NCBI RefSeq assembly: GCF_005239225.2
Contig: NC_133293.1
Location: 248,001-312,000 of the forward strand
Direction: 5' to 3'
DNA length: 64,000 nucleotides
Source: Populus alba
Lineage: Eukaryota; Streptophyta; Magnoliopsida; Malpighiales; Salicaceae
The position numbers were made by a program, and so were the translations under genes. Under the pieces are notes generated by a model, which had not been told where the DNA came from, made no database searches, and was given only the letters and a program-made list of their open reading frames with translations. This document shows, piece by piece, positions 1-10,795 of this stretch. How positions within the stretch are numbered: position 1 is the first letter of the stretch; each line of letters starts with the position of its first letter.

Positions 1-931
1 AAGAATTCATTGCGTGCTGTCCAAGAACGTCACATGGACTCGGACAAAGTTTCACCGCCTGTTAGAATAATAGTTGCTGATGGCATTGAGGATGTTACTA
101 TAAAGGTAATGTGCTCTTTTCTTAAGTTGTTAGTGTAGGTTTCCACATCTTTTCTTTTTCACCTCCTTCATATCTGGCCTTCTCTTCAACTGCTTGACAT
201 GCTACCATTAAGAATTTGTTCTGTGCAATATCATTTCATGATGAGATGCGTAACTAATTGGTCTTGCTGGCATCTTAGGTCTCAGATGAAGGTGGTGGCA
301 TAGCAAGAAGTGGCCTTCCTAAAATTTTCACATATCTCTACAGCACAGCCAGAAATCCTCTGGACGAGGTTTCTGATCTTGGAACTGGTGAGGCAGTAAT
401 AATGGCTGGATATGGTTATGGGCTTCCAATTAGTCGATTGTATGCTCGGTATTTTGGAGGTGATCTGCAAATTATCTCTATGGAAGGATATGGTGAGTTA
501 ATAATTTGATCTTGTGCATTCAGAATATGTTGCTCAACTATGTCTCTTGATATAAAGAAAGGCGCATGCATAGTATCTTAACAATTCAACCAGTGTGCAC
601 ATGTTTGAAAATCTCTTGATTGGAATTACATTTCACATGTTGAATAAGTTTGATGTTGTTAACGTGAACTACCTCGTGTTAGTGAGAATATGGGGGGGGG
701 GGTGGTTAAACAAGTATTGTGTTGGATGGTTGATTGATGAAAATGTTATGTTCATGCACCTCAACGAGAAAGGATTTGGTCTTCAGTTGCTGCATTTCTT
801 TTTATGTGTTTTTACTCTTAACATGTAAAATCTCCCCATTGATTTGTGGTGTCGCGTGTTGCGTGTGTGCAGGAACTGATGCATATCTTCATCTGTCTCG
901 ATTGGGAGATTCACAAGAACCCTTGCCATGA
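1..931 (+). CDS. PDK: Pyruvate dehydrogenase kinase, mitochondrial (3' part)
   Basis: This is the C-terminal part of the kinase that phosphorylates the E1-alpha subunit and switches off the mitochondrial pyruvate dehydrogenase complex. Visible exons are 1-105, 279-492 and 873-931 (stop TGA 929-931), with GT-AG introns. The product shows the GHKL-type ATP-binding elements of the PDK/BCKDK family: a DEGGGI box at the start of the second exon, then a DLGTGEA segment and a GYGYGLPISR-like glycine loop, followed by YFGGDLQ and the usual short tail ending in EPLP. These kinases look like bacterial histidine kinases but phosphorylate serine. The 5' end, with the targeting peptide and the helical domain, lies before the window. 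Family assignment is firm. A branched-chain dehydrogenase kinase is the only real alternative, and the GYGLP/YFGGDL wording favours PDK. Confidence 0.93.
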
Positions 932-1282
932 ATGAATGATCAACTCCATAGTTCTTACAATCGACTCTTGGAATATTGAAAATCCTATGTGAAGGGAAAT
1001 GCAACAATAGCGGTTTCTTTTTCCAACAATAATCTTGAGGTTTCTTGTATGTAATTCCTTTATTTCTGCTGGCCTATTTTGCTCTGCAATTCATTTCCAT
1101 ACCAAAAGGTATATAATTCAACTTCCAAGAGCATCCATTCATCAGCCATGCTGACAACCGTTCAGTTAGAACGTTAGTGACAGGGCACAATCAGTCTTTG
1201 TTTGCAATATGATAAAAATATTGACAGTAACGTGTAATCATATTTTCAATACCCAGTATGCATGATTATGAACTTGTATTCG

Positions 1283-1393
1283 ATAGAATTATATTTAAAG
1301 TGTTTTTTAAATTGTTTTTTTTATATATAAAAAAATCAAATTAATGCTTTTTGTGTTTTTAAATTGTTTTGATGTAATGATATTAAAAATTAA

Positions 1394-1439
<46 letters not shown>

Positions 1440-1480
1440 CATTTAAATACATCAATTAAAAATCACTTTTGACGATGTGA
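1283..1480. repeat. MITE-like AT-rich element carrying a TA microsatellite
   Basis: It contains the core 'GTTTTGATGTAATGATAT' that recurs, with small changes, near 3366, 19820 and 41158. Here the core is followed by a run of TA dinucleotides. Termini are not clear, so the limits are approximate. Confidence 0.35.
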
Positions 1481-1922
1481 TGCGTTACCAAAAAAATCAG
1501 GCAGCAGCGTGTAACGTTAAGTTAGAACGTTAGAAATAATTTTGTTGGGAAGTTAACGCAGAGCAGAGCATGTATACAATTGAATTAATCCAATATGAAA
1601 TATGAAAACCAGAGCATTAACATTTGGATGTATTAAAACGTAGCTCAATGCATGTTCTCGAAAAGACAACTTACAGGATATTGTTCCACGTGGTTCGCGC
1701 TTCAGACATGGGCTTCCTCTAACCCAATCAGTTGCGAGTGTAGTAGAGTTGTGTTTTTTGTTTGTAGACCGATCCATTTAGTTGTTCGACTTGCACGAGA
1801 GAAAAGATCTTTTACCTTCGTTCTTGGAGTCACTCCATTCATCTTGCCAACTCAAGCTAATCTTTTCCTTTTCATCTCTCCTCCCTCGTTCATCCTCGCT
1901 AGCATCCTCCCCTAAAAAGTGT

Positions 1923-2008
1923 TCATATAGACCATAGAGTGCAAATACATGATTTAACTTGTACATCATATAGACCATAGAGTGCAAATACATGATTTAA
2001 CTTGTACA
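1923..2008. repeat. Perfect 2 x 43-bp tandem duplication
   Basis: Positions 1923-1965 and 1966-2008 are identical, beginning TCATATAGACC and ending CTTGTACA. No divergence is visible, so the duplication is recent. Confidence 0.95.
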
Positions 2009-2367
2009 AAATGACTCCTACTGACAGCTAAGTGCAGATCTACAGGTGAGAAGCCCATCGACTTGAATTTTTTTTCGTTACGAGTCTGGTTGAGGAGAAA
2101 ATAAGATCATGATTAAACTCAATATAACGGTTTCTTGACATTCAAATGATTTGCCTACATGGAATTTACACGATATAGCCACATAACAACAGCTAAGAAA
2201 AATTTATAGCAATGCATAGCTCTGGTAATCATATTTCAAATCTGTCCTTTTTCTGTGAATTTCTGAGAATAAAGTTCATTCTGCTCTGCTCCAACAATCT
2301 TTCTGACACTATCCATCATATTTAAGTCCTCTGAAGATGTAAATTGTAAAACTAAAGTACATAAATT

Positions 2368-4162
2368 CTAGTGTCTTCTTTTCCTGACACGTTTCCAGGA
2401 TTGTTTACCCTTTATCTTCCATTTATCATTTCCACCTGGGCGATTCTTTTCCTCAATCTCTACGCTTCCTGTAACATGTTATTACGATAAACAATATGAG
2501 CAAGATTTACAGTATGCTGCCTAAAAAATCAGCAAAAATCAATTTACCAGAAACATTGTTTATCAATGATCTCAAAATCAGCTCCTTTGATATATAGCAC
2601 CACTATCAGTTTGTTAAAGTTATGACATTAATCTAGATAGCAACAAGAATATTGACATGGCTAGTATTTTTGGTTCATCAACTAGCATGGTTTCATGCCT
2701 GAACTGTAGTTTCACACTGTGATGTAAAACAATCAATCTACAAGATAGCCAATCTACTATTTTAATAAAAAGCCATGCTCTTTCAAAGACATTGACGGTT
2801 AAAGGTTGTCCCTATGTGTTAATGTGATAGATTGATAATCTTGTATCTTCCTTTGAAACGAGTTGGTGCAACTACTTCGTGATTATTTTTTTCCCTCGAC
2901 AATAAGAAATGTTCAATGAAACATATTATGGAACAGCATTGAAATACGTTCGTCGTAGTCATCATCTTTCACTAATAATCATATCATGTTTCTTTTAACA
3001 AAAAAAATGTAATCATGTCTCTGTCTATCTCGCACCTGTAAGCACTGAAAGTTTGATCATAAAGCAGTTCATCTGCAATGGTTACTTTCCTCTCCTTCTT
3101 AGTAAGCCTACCAGAGTAGAAATCTGTTGCAGATTCTACAACTGTGCCCACCTGATTATTAGTCAAAAACACAGAATACTTTACCAATTAACCCAGAGAT
3201 GGAAGAAAAAAAGGAGCAACAAAAACCGCATATGATGTCATTCCAAGATGTCTGTTCTAGTTTGATATAGAGGCCGTTTGGGATTGAGGTGTGACCTGCT
3301 TTTCAAAAAAATTCAAACTTTTTTTTTTTTTGCTAAAATTGAGTTCGGTTTGTACTTTCTGGATCGTTTTGATGTGATGATATCAAAAATAATTTTTAAA
3401 AAATAAAAAAACATTATTAGCATGCTTTTCGGCACGAAAAGCTATTTGAAAAGCAACAGCTACCACATTCCCAAACACCCTCATAGTCACCAAGGGTTTA
3501 CCTGGAAATATTTAGGTAGCTCTTTTGACTTTGAATCACCCCTCTTGTAGTGTCTCTTCGGATCAATAGCACTCCTTAGCTATATCATTAACGCACGAAA
3601 ACGGCAGCCCAACAAGTAAATATCACAGTTCTTAAATCATACGATACTCCTGTCAACAATCAACAATTTGATCACTCCACACGAAACTCGAACCATCACA
3701 CCATGTTAAGCTATATTCGCACAAAATAACAAAATACATAAACATAGCAAATAGCACCTTAAGCAGCTGGAGATCCCTTTTCAACTCTGGAGTTATAGTT
3801 GAGGCAGGCATATCAAACCTAATTCAGCAATTCAAGAAAAACACACACACACACCAAGTGATTAACTCATTTTGTTTGTTCTAAGTTAAGGTAAAAAAAA
3901 AGATAGGAACTTTAGTATTGAAAACATACCAATCCTTGCCTAGTGTATCTTTGCGTTGGCTTTTAAGTAACTTGTTTAACTTAATGGGATCATTGGGGGG
4001 CACAAATAAGACATCAACAAGCTGTGAATTGGTTTTCCAAAGTGCACTGCTCCTTTCAGGCTCAACTGAGTTCTAGATATTTTTTGTTGTAGACGACGAT
4101 AAAGTCGGCACCTTTGGCTGCCAAGAAAGCCCAATCACTGGCCCTTTATCTTTCTCGGCCAT
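2368..4162 (-). pseudogene. Fcf2-type pre-rRNA-processing protein, disrupted copy
   Basis: All five exons of a plant Fcf2-family gene can be followed on the minus strand: 4162-3930, 3818-3758, 3579-3502, 3151-3036 and 2468-2368. Fcf2 proteins are nucleolar SSU-processome factors that help cleave the 18S precursor. Recognisable blocks are MAEKDKGPVIGLSWQPK at the N-terminus, LFVPPNDP, FDMPA, then GRLTKKERK and ADELL, and NRPGGNDKWKIKG near the C-terminus. Two lesions break it. An in-frame TAG at 4075-4073 falls after 29 codons, and in the last exon the conserved KRKVREIEE stretch has lost bases, so splicing in phase runs into TGA instead of the conserved tail. Splice borders remain intact. It is probably a recently decayed duplicate, or an allele with errors. 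Exon 4 also continues cleanly, which argues for young decay. Confidence 0.82.
3270..3482. mobile_element. MITE with long imperfect terminal inverted repeats
   Basis: The left end GAGGCCGTTTGGGATTG and the reverse complement of the right end, GAGGGTGTTTGGGAATG, match closely. Similarity continues inward to a TGCTTTTCAAA block on both sides. At about 213 bp with no coding capacity it fits a MITE, possibly hAT-like. It sits in the third intron of the Fcf2 copy. No clean target duplication could be fixed by eye. Confidence 0.7.
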
Positions 4163-4568
4163 TCTGATTTGTGGGAGCCAAAACAATAACAAACCAACAT
4201 AAAAATCGATAGAGAGAGAGAGAGCTAAAGAAGAAAATGACCAACCTGGTGAAACCGCCGGTGATGATGGCCGCAGCTAATCAGACTGGAGAGAGATGAC
4301 ACCGAAACCCTATCAAGTGCTGAAGACAATGGGGTTCAAGTGTTCTTAATGGGCCGTACTCATTAGCTTAATAAACAGCCCACTTTCAAACAAACGAGCC
4401 CAATAAAAGCAATACACTCTCTCTCATTAATTTCAGTAGTGATAAGCTTCTTTCCTATCTACAGCTGAATTGTGGAACATAGAGATAAACTTGTTTTGTA
4501 AATTAGGTTCATTGCCCATAACCACCTTTCCTATTATATTAAGATGGTTAATCAGGTATGGTGAGAAT
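4163..4568. other. Spacer upstream of the Fcf2 copy
   Basis: The leader side of the minus-strand Fcf2 copy holds a GA-repeat at about 4212-4224. Beyond that the stretch is AT-rich with no gene seen. Confidence 0.5.
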
Positions 4569-4799
4569 AAAAGTCAGGAGAAAACTGCACTTGAGGTCTT
4601 GGCCCAGCGGTTAAAGGGACTTGTTTCCTTCCTCTGCATCCTGGGTTCAAACCTCACCGTGCACGCCTGTCATCCCCGCGGTGCCTTACATGTTCACTGG
4701 GTTTGCAGGATGTTCAGTGAACTATGAGATTAGTCGTGGTGCGCGCAAGCTGGCCCGGACACCCACATAAATAATAAAAAAAAAAGTCAGGAGAAAACT
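4569..4799 (+). mobile_element. tRNA-derived SINE with 18-bp target-site duplication
   Basis: The body 4587-4781 opens with a tRNA-like head. A box A-like TGGCCCAGCGG lies at about 4600, and a box B-like GGTTCAAACCTC about 40 bases later. An unrelated GC-rich body follows, then an A-rich tail containing AAATAATAAAAAA. The 18-bp sequence AAAAGTCAGGAGAAAACT flanks it perfectly at 4569-4586 and 4782-4799. RNA polymerase III promoter boxes, an A-tail and a long exact duplication together define a LINE-mobilised SINE. The identical duplication means a fairly young insertion. An open frame across it is a by-product. I cannot name the SINE family from sequence alone. Confidence 0.92.
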
Positions 4800-5181
4800 T
4801 AAAGTCTTTAATGATAACTGAAGTCTCTAATGAAAACTTGTATAAATAAATCCTTCTCTCATTATATTCAGATTTCTTCCATAACACTAGTAGAAATTAT
4901 GGACATTGTCAAGGCATATAACTTACCACTAGAAACTCTAAATAGGGCATTTATTACCACATTTTCTTTTTCTTGCCTGTATTTAACGTAATCATCCCCT
5001 AAAAGTTTGACAAGTTATAGGTATTAAACGAAAGTGACCACTTTCTGACACCAAAGGTGTTTGAGATTTATGTGGTTTGTGTAAATTTTAAAATGCTTTC
5101 TCCATAAATAATGTTTCCATTTAGTAATTTTATGCAAAATAACCATCATCTCCCTCTTATAAACTGACATAACCTATTATT
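4800..5181. other. AT-rich spacer, nothing recognised
   Basis: No open frame, RNA or repeat structure could be supported here. Confidence 0.5.
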
Positions 5182-5409
5182 TTAGCCATAAAGAATTACT
5201 AATAAAAGTAATGGGGGTGTCCCTCTTGTATAAGCACTGCTTCTATTCCTATTAATAAAGCATTTGTCTCTACCATAAATAATATTTTTAAGGTTAGGAA
5301 GGGCTAGAACTGGAGCATTGGTTATTAGTTCTTTTAGCTGGTTGAATTCCCTTGTAAACTCTTCATTCCACCCTATAACATCCTTCTTTAACAAATGAGT
5401 CTGTGGCTT
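5182..5409 (-). mobile_element. Ty3/gypsy pol fragment, RT-RNase H connection (downstream piece)
   Basis: On the minus strand this reads like the segment between reverse transcriptase and RNase H of Ty3/gypsy elements: LLKKDVIGW, FNQLKELITNAP, then VLALPNL. A frame change near 5290 moves the following RNase H start (VET-N-A, then EAVLIQEGHP) into another frame, so the piece is dead. It is the continuation of the fragment at 8647-8915. The two were one sequence before the LTR element at 5410-8646 landed between them. Confidence 0.82.
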
Positions 5410-5978
5410 TAATACGATTCGGGCAATGAAAAAACAATCAAATTCAAATTCTAATGTAAAATGCATAACTGTTCAGTTTTATAGAAACAATAATAATTCT
5501 CAATCCGACCGTTTGATTAGACAGGAGTTTTACGTGGAGTTTCCAAATATATTTTTATACCTTGAGTTAAACTTTCAGTTCAATCGGAGTTTAGAAAGAT
5601 ATCGCAATACTGGTTAATAGAGGTTGTACTAATTTTGTTATTTACTTTCTTTTGACTTATGGACTTCCTATTTGGCTATGATTCTTTTCTTACAAGGATG
5701 TGACAGCTGGTTTTAGAAATTTTTTAGTCTTGTAAGGATATTTAATAGGCAACAACATAGTTTTCATGTGTGGTATGGACTCCAAATTAATATGGAATCC
5801 TTATGGTATATGGAAACAATTATTCTATCCTTATTATAGTAGGAATCTATCATTAAATAAATTTAATACTTTGCAAACAAGAAAACTAAAGAGAAGACAA
5901 CTTCATATTTGATTCACCTAACTTATATGAGACTTCTAAAGGGCAGCAAATCCGATCCTATCATATTTAGAATATTAA

Positions 5979-6023
<45 letters not shown>

Positions 6024-6482
6024 TTCTTCTTCTTCTTCATCTAGGGTTTATTTATATTATTTGAGTTTAATTGCAAGTGAGCATCATATAAGTTCAAATA
6101 AAGGGTCCATTAGAGTTTGTTTTAGTTTAGAGTCAGTATAAATAAATGTATAACCAGATATGTAAGTTAAAAAATTCAGATTAATAAAACTTCTTATTTG
6201 CCGCACTTGTTATATGTTAGTGGGATAATCTCCATTTCTTAGTTCTCTAAAGAACTGAAAAATGACTTATCGAAGAAAAACTGATTTCGTGACGTCATCC
6301 TTGTATTTCTCATTCATGAATCAATATTCGTTTGGTGGGGGTTTTCATTTTTAATAGTGTTGGTTCCTAGATACAAGTTATCTTTGTGTCACACTACTAT
6401 CAAACCTGATTTACTTGGTTTTCTGGGAATTGATGTCTTTGCTTGTGGGTTGCGTAACCACATTATCATGAGGTTCACATCA
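5410..6482 (+). repeat. Left LTR (about 1,073 bp)
   Basis: It aligns along its full length to 7591-8646 with scattered substitutions and indels. One indel is an ATT microsatellite at 5980-6023 that is expanded here and nearly absent from the right copy. Confidence 0.85.
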
Positions 6483-6484
6483 TT

Positions 6485-6496
6485 TGGTATCATAGC
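6485..6496 (+). promoter_or_regulatory. Primer-binding site, initiator tRNA-Met type
   Basis: TGGTATCATAGC starts three bases after the left LTR. It differs by one base from the usual TGGTATCAGAGC, so retrotransposon first-strand priming by tRNA-iMet is inferred. Confidence 0.75.
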
Positions 6497-7590
6497 TTAA
6501 CTCCATTAATCATGTTATATCCTTTTATTTTTTTACCTTTCGTGTCAATTTTTTGTGTGTTGTCTTTGTTTCGAGTTTGATCTTGTTTCAAATTGGTTTC
6601 GGTCAGATTGTCTTCTTCCTATGTTATTCTTGATTAGTTGCATTGAATTGAGTCTTTTGGGTAAAAAAAAAAGGGTGTAATATTATTCTTTCTTTCCATA
6701 ATTTCTTTTTAGAGTAAAAAAAACAGAAAACATTATTTAGGGCAAGGGTTTGTTTCACTTATGTTTGCCTCCACTTATCAAACCATATTGTAATTGTTTC
6801 AAAATTCATATTCTAGTTATCTAGGGTGAAATCACACAATATATCAGTTTTCAACTCATTTGAACATCGTTTGGTTTAGGTTCCAATTTAGGTTTTAAAA
6901 GGGTTGATTGACATCAGTTTCGCGTTCATATATCAAATCAATTCGGAATTGATTCAAACTTGATATTCTGGTTTTTTGGTGTGAATTTGCTCTAAATATC
7001 AAATTTCAGACCATTTAGAAGTTTTTTGGTTTAGGGTCCTTTTTTGGGTCTAAATGGATTTGTTACGTTCATCAATTGAAAATCCATGTAATTTTGGGTC
7101 AGTTCTCAGTTCTCAGTGTCTTCTTACTTTCTTTACTATCATTAGTTTCCATTTTAGGTTTTGATATCAAAAAAAAAAAATGCCAAGGGAGCATTACAAT
7201 CTGGAGTTTATGTATTCTGATGAGGTATTATAGCAAAAGAAGAAGAGGATTCAAAAGGAGAAATGGTATCAAAGAGAGTGAAATAAAGATATTAGTGTAC
7301 TAAAAAAAGAAACCAAGAGTCTATCCCGTATTCTAGGGGAGATGCAGCAAGAACTTGATGTGTTAATGACATTAGTTGATGCCTAGCAAGCTTCACAAAG
7401 AGAGGAACAAAAACACTGCAATAATGATAGATGAAAGAGAAGGTTTGCTACCTTCATCCAAAGTTATTGGTGACATTGCTTGCAAGAAAAGAACTCCAAA
7501 AGCTTCGAAAAGAACTCTAAAAGGGGCTAAGACTTTGTTCCTTATCCTTGCTAATGATTTGAGGATGAATCATCTTGAAGAGAGAGAGAA

Positions 7591-8646
7591 TGATATGATC
7601 CGAGCAATGAAAAAACAATCAGATTTGATTTTTGATGTAAAATGCACAATTGTCCCGTATTATGACAATAGTCATAATTCTCAATTCAACTATTTAATTA
7701 GGCTGAAATTTTACGTGGAGTCTCCTGACATGTTTTTCTACCTAGGGTTAAACTTTCAGGTCAATCAGAGTTTGGAAAGGCATCGCAATACTGGTCAACA
7801 AAGGCTATATAAATTTTGTTATTTACTTTCTTTTAACTTGTGGATTTTTTATTTGGCTAGGATTCATTTCCTAGAAGGATGTAACAACTAATTTTGAAAA
7901 TTTCCTAGTTTTGTATGGATATTTAATGGGCAACAACATAGTTTCATGTGTGGTATGAACTCCATGTTAATTTGAAATCCTTATGGTGTATGGAAATAAT
8001 TATTCTATCCTTATTATAATAGGAATCTATCATTGAATAAATTTCCAAGATAGCTAAGAATACTTTGCAAACAAGGAAACCAAAGAGAAGACAACTTCAA
8101 ATTTGATTCTCCTAGCTTATATGAAACTTCTAAAGGGCAGCAAATCCGATCCTATAATATTTAAGATATTACATCTGGAATTATTATTATTGTTTCTTCT
8201 TAGTTTAAGGTTTATTTATATTATTTGGGTTTAATTATAAGTAGGTATCATATAAGTCCACATAAGTGGTCCATTAGGGTTTGTTTCATTTTAGAGTCAG
8301 TATTAATAAAGGCATAACCAGATATATAAGTTAGACAATTCAAATTATTAAAACTTCTTGTTTGCCACACTTGTTGTGTGTTGGTTGAATAATCTCCCTT
8401 CCTTGATTCTCTAAAGAGCTGAAAAATAACTTATCAAAGAACAACTGACTTCGTGACGTTATCTATATACTTCATGTTCGCGAATCAATATTTGTTGGGT
8501 GAGGGTTTCCATTTATAATAGCGCTGGTGTCTAGGTACAAGTTATCTTTGTGTCAAACTCTTATCAAACCTGATTTACTTGGCTTTCTGAGAATTGATGT
8601 CTTTACGTGTGAGTTACGTGACCATGTAATCGCGAGGTTCGTATCA
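7591..8646 (+). repeat. Right LTR (about 1,056 bp)
   Basis: It begins TGATATGATCC directly after the purine tract and ends GTATCA before the GGCTT duplication. It is the partner of 5410-6482. Confidence 0.85.
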
Positions 8647-8915
8647 GGCTTGCAAATGGCCCTATATCCTTTGACAAATCTTATGTAGTAACTAGTAAAT
8701 TCTAGGAATCCCCTTAACTAATTCATGTCTTTAGGTATTGGCCAATTAATGATAGCTTGTATCTTGTGAGGATCGGTGACTACCCTTTGCTTGGAAATTA
8801 TGTGGCCTAAGTACTCCACTTGCTCACTGCAAAAACATCACTTACTTGTCTTAGCTACCAATTAGTTTTCTTTTAATAGTTCAAAAACAGTCTTTAGAAG
8901 CTTATAGTGATTTGT
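8647..8915 (-). mobile_element. Ty3/gypsy reverse transcriptase fragment (upstream piece)
   Basis: Minus-strand translation gives KLLKTVFELLKEN, then SEQVEYLGHIIS, TDPHKIQAI, NWPIPK and RGFLEFTSYY-RFVKGY. This is the C-terminal reverse transcriptase region of Ty3/gypsy elements. Internal stops (one after PKDMN, others near the CSEQ block) show decay. Reading continues at 5409 once the nested LTR element is removed. Confidence 0.85.
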
Positions 8916-10480
8916 AATACAAAGATAAAGAATGCTATATAGCATTAGCTATGCACAAGGAGAGATTTTCATTACATCTTGTGTTATGCTTATCCTCTAG
9001 CTTTCTTCAATTTGATGTGATTACCGTAGACTTATTTTGGATGTTTAATTGATTCATATATTTCTGCTGGTATTATTCAAATTGAAGTTTACTTCTTTCT
9101 ACAAAAACCAATATATAGTGTACTTTCGAGATGAAAAAGTCCTCTATTTTTGTATCTTTTGGCAACATGTAAATTAACACTTCATATATGTTTTTAATAC
9201 ATAAAACAATCGCTATAACTTTTTCCTAACATTTACATATAATGGTTATTGTAACATTTATTTGATAACTCTTAAATCATTTCATTTTATATGATAATGC
9301 TACCACTTAAAATACTATAATACTATCACCTAAACTGCTATGCAACACCAGAATTTCTTTTTTATTTATTGGCCACGTGGTTTTGGCATTTTGATTTATG
9401 ATTATGGTATTTTTTTTTAATAAAAACACATGTTAAAAAAACTTGTATATTTTTGTTATAGAATAAAATTTATCTTACTACGGTAAAGTGCAAGTCAAAT
9501 AGCTACTGGTTATAAAATAAGGTCTTAATAGAAGGATGAGATGGACAGGGGCTTATTTCTACCAGATTACTGGGGGTGGAACCAAGTGCCTTCCCCCAAA
9601 CCGGTTTTCTTGCACCATGCTTATTGCATATTTTCTGATTTACCTCAAATATACTATAAGTTTAAAAGTATAAAATGGCATAAATTGGATTTAGAAACCA
9701 GATTTAATCTATTTGGAGTTGGGACTTCAAGAATCAGATTAACATCAACAACATTTTCATTTTGTAAAGCAAACCGATGGCTATGTACAAAAGAGCTCTG
9801 GGATTCGCCGTGCTAGGACTTAGGAGGGCTTTCTTTGTAGATTTCAATTAAACTCTGGTGTTTACAATGCAGGAACTCGTTTGCTTGCAAGGCTGCAAAA
9901 ATAAACTCCCAGCAGATATAGTTCTGCAGAAAATCCAGTCTTTCTCATTTGAGAAAAAATGGAGCTTCATGTTCTTTGGTTTCAGTCTCGCCTTCTCTAT
10001 CCTTTCCCATTGGCAAGAATTCACAACTCCATTCATCAGAACAGATAAAACTTTAAAGGTTGTTACTGCAATCTGTAACTGAACGCTAGCCTGAGGAGGA
10101 AGAAACACAACTTTAACTGATTCCAGCCATAAGACGAATCAATAAGAGTGTAAACAGAAACTCAAATGTATCATCTGCTAAGAAGTGAATGGCAGGCATA
10201 AAATAACGGAGAAATAATAATAAAAACAGAGACAGCTGCATTTCCATCCATTCAATCAAACAAGACGATGAGAAGAAGATGTTATATCCTTTCTTCACTT
10301 ATCATCACGGTTTGTCCCATCCAAGTGTTGTATAGCTTCCTATATTTTCAAGTGCCACTAAACCATAAAAACTCAGCTCCAACTTCTACTTAAATTTTCA
10401 ATGTTATCTCAATAAAACCCTAAGAAGTACAAATCATTAACAAGTTTCTTATATTCTCCGGCCACGTTTATCTACACGGT
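8916..10480. other. Spacer with no supported gene
   Basis: It is AT-rich up to about 9500. From 9541 to 10108 the base composition is closer to exon-like on both strands, with open frames of 74-91 codons, but I recognise no domain and no credible splice structure. It could be transcribed non-coding sequence or a gene remnant. Confidence 0.4.
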
Positions 10481-10542
10481 TTCAAGCTACTTTTGGCTTG
10501 AAAAGGCATAAAAATGCCTTTTCAAGCCAAAAGCAGTTTGAA
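10481..10542. repeat. Strong hairpin downstream of the zinc-finger gene
   Basis: A perfect 19-bp stem (10490-10508 with 10515-10533) closes on a 6-base loop. With a few mismatches the arms extend to 10481 and 10542. It lies about 250 bases past the stop codon of the minus-strand gene at 10796, so it may be in its 3' UTR or mark a small foldback element. Confidence 0.85.
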
Positions 10543-10795
10543 GGGCGGGATAACCTCTAAATTTGAATTAACAAGTAGTAGTAAATAATTGGAGGAAAAC
10601 TTATTAAAGATGATTGAAAATGTAGAAAGAAAGAGAACAGGGACAATAATAAATTCGTCCAAAAATCATCTCTACAAACAGCCTATTCTAGAATCTCTAC
10701 AAGAATCAATAGCCAATTAACGATGATGATGATAGATTGAGAATACAGATTAGCAGTAGAAGTACATCACTCGTTTACCATGGTAGCCCAGATCG

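Larger units (their letters stand above)
932..2367. other. Intergenic, PDK 3' UTR side; no gene seen
   Basis: The first 150 bases are probably PDK 3' UTR. The rest is AT-rich spacer with a TA microsatellite at about 1397-1432 inside a MITE-like stretch, and a perfect 43-bp tandem duplication at 1923-2008. Short open frames at 1553-1993 show no recognisable domain or plausible start context, so I call no gene. Confidence 0.6.
5410..8646 (+). mobile_element. Small non-autonomous LTR retrotransposon nested in gypsy pol
   Basis: Two similar direct repeats, 5410-6482 and 7591-8646, flank an internal region of only about 1.1 kb. The right LTR begins TG and both LTRs end CA. The left LTR now begins TA, apparently a mutation. 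Just inside the left LTR, TTTGGTATCATAGC resembles a primer-binding site for initiator tRNA-Met, and just before the right LTR lies a purine tract at 7579-7590. A 5-bp duplication GGCTT flanks the whole at 5405-5409 and 8647-8651. The interior has no reverse transcriptase, integrase or protease, only broken frames, so transposition would need another element's enzymes. The clear divergence between LTRs marks an old insertion. The PBS suggests the plus strand is the sense strand. Confidence 0.85.

Noticed and set aside
1553..1993. Overlapping open frames of 71-87 codons
   Set aside because: No domain, no coding-like composition on one strand, and part lies in the 43-bp tandem duplication.
4470..4727. 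85-codon open frame
   Set aside because: It runs through the SINE body and its flank. The tRNA-like boxes and target duplication explain the sequence better.
5182..5466. Host gene on the minus strand
   Set aside because: The residues match the Ty3/gypsy RT-RNase H connection, and the frame passes into the nested LTR at 5410.
7376..7891. 171-codon open frame on the plus strand
   Set aside because: It crosses from the interior of the small LTR element into its right LTR and has no recognisable domain. It is retroelement sequence, not a host gene.
9541..10108. Open frames on both strands, 74-91 codons
   Set aside because: No domain, no convincing start and no splice partner. Recorded only as possible transcribed sequence or remnant.
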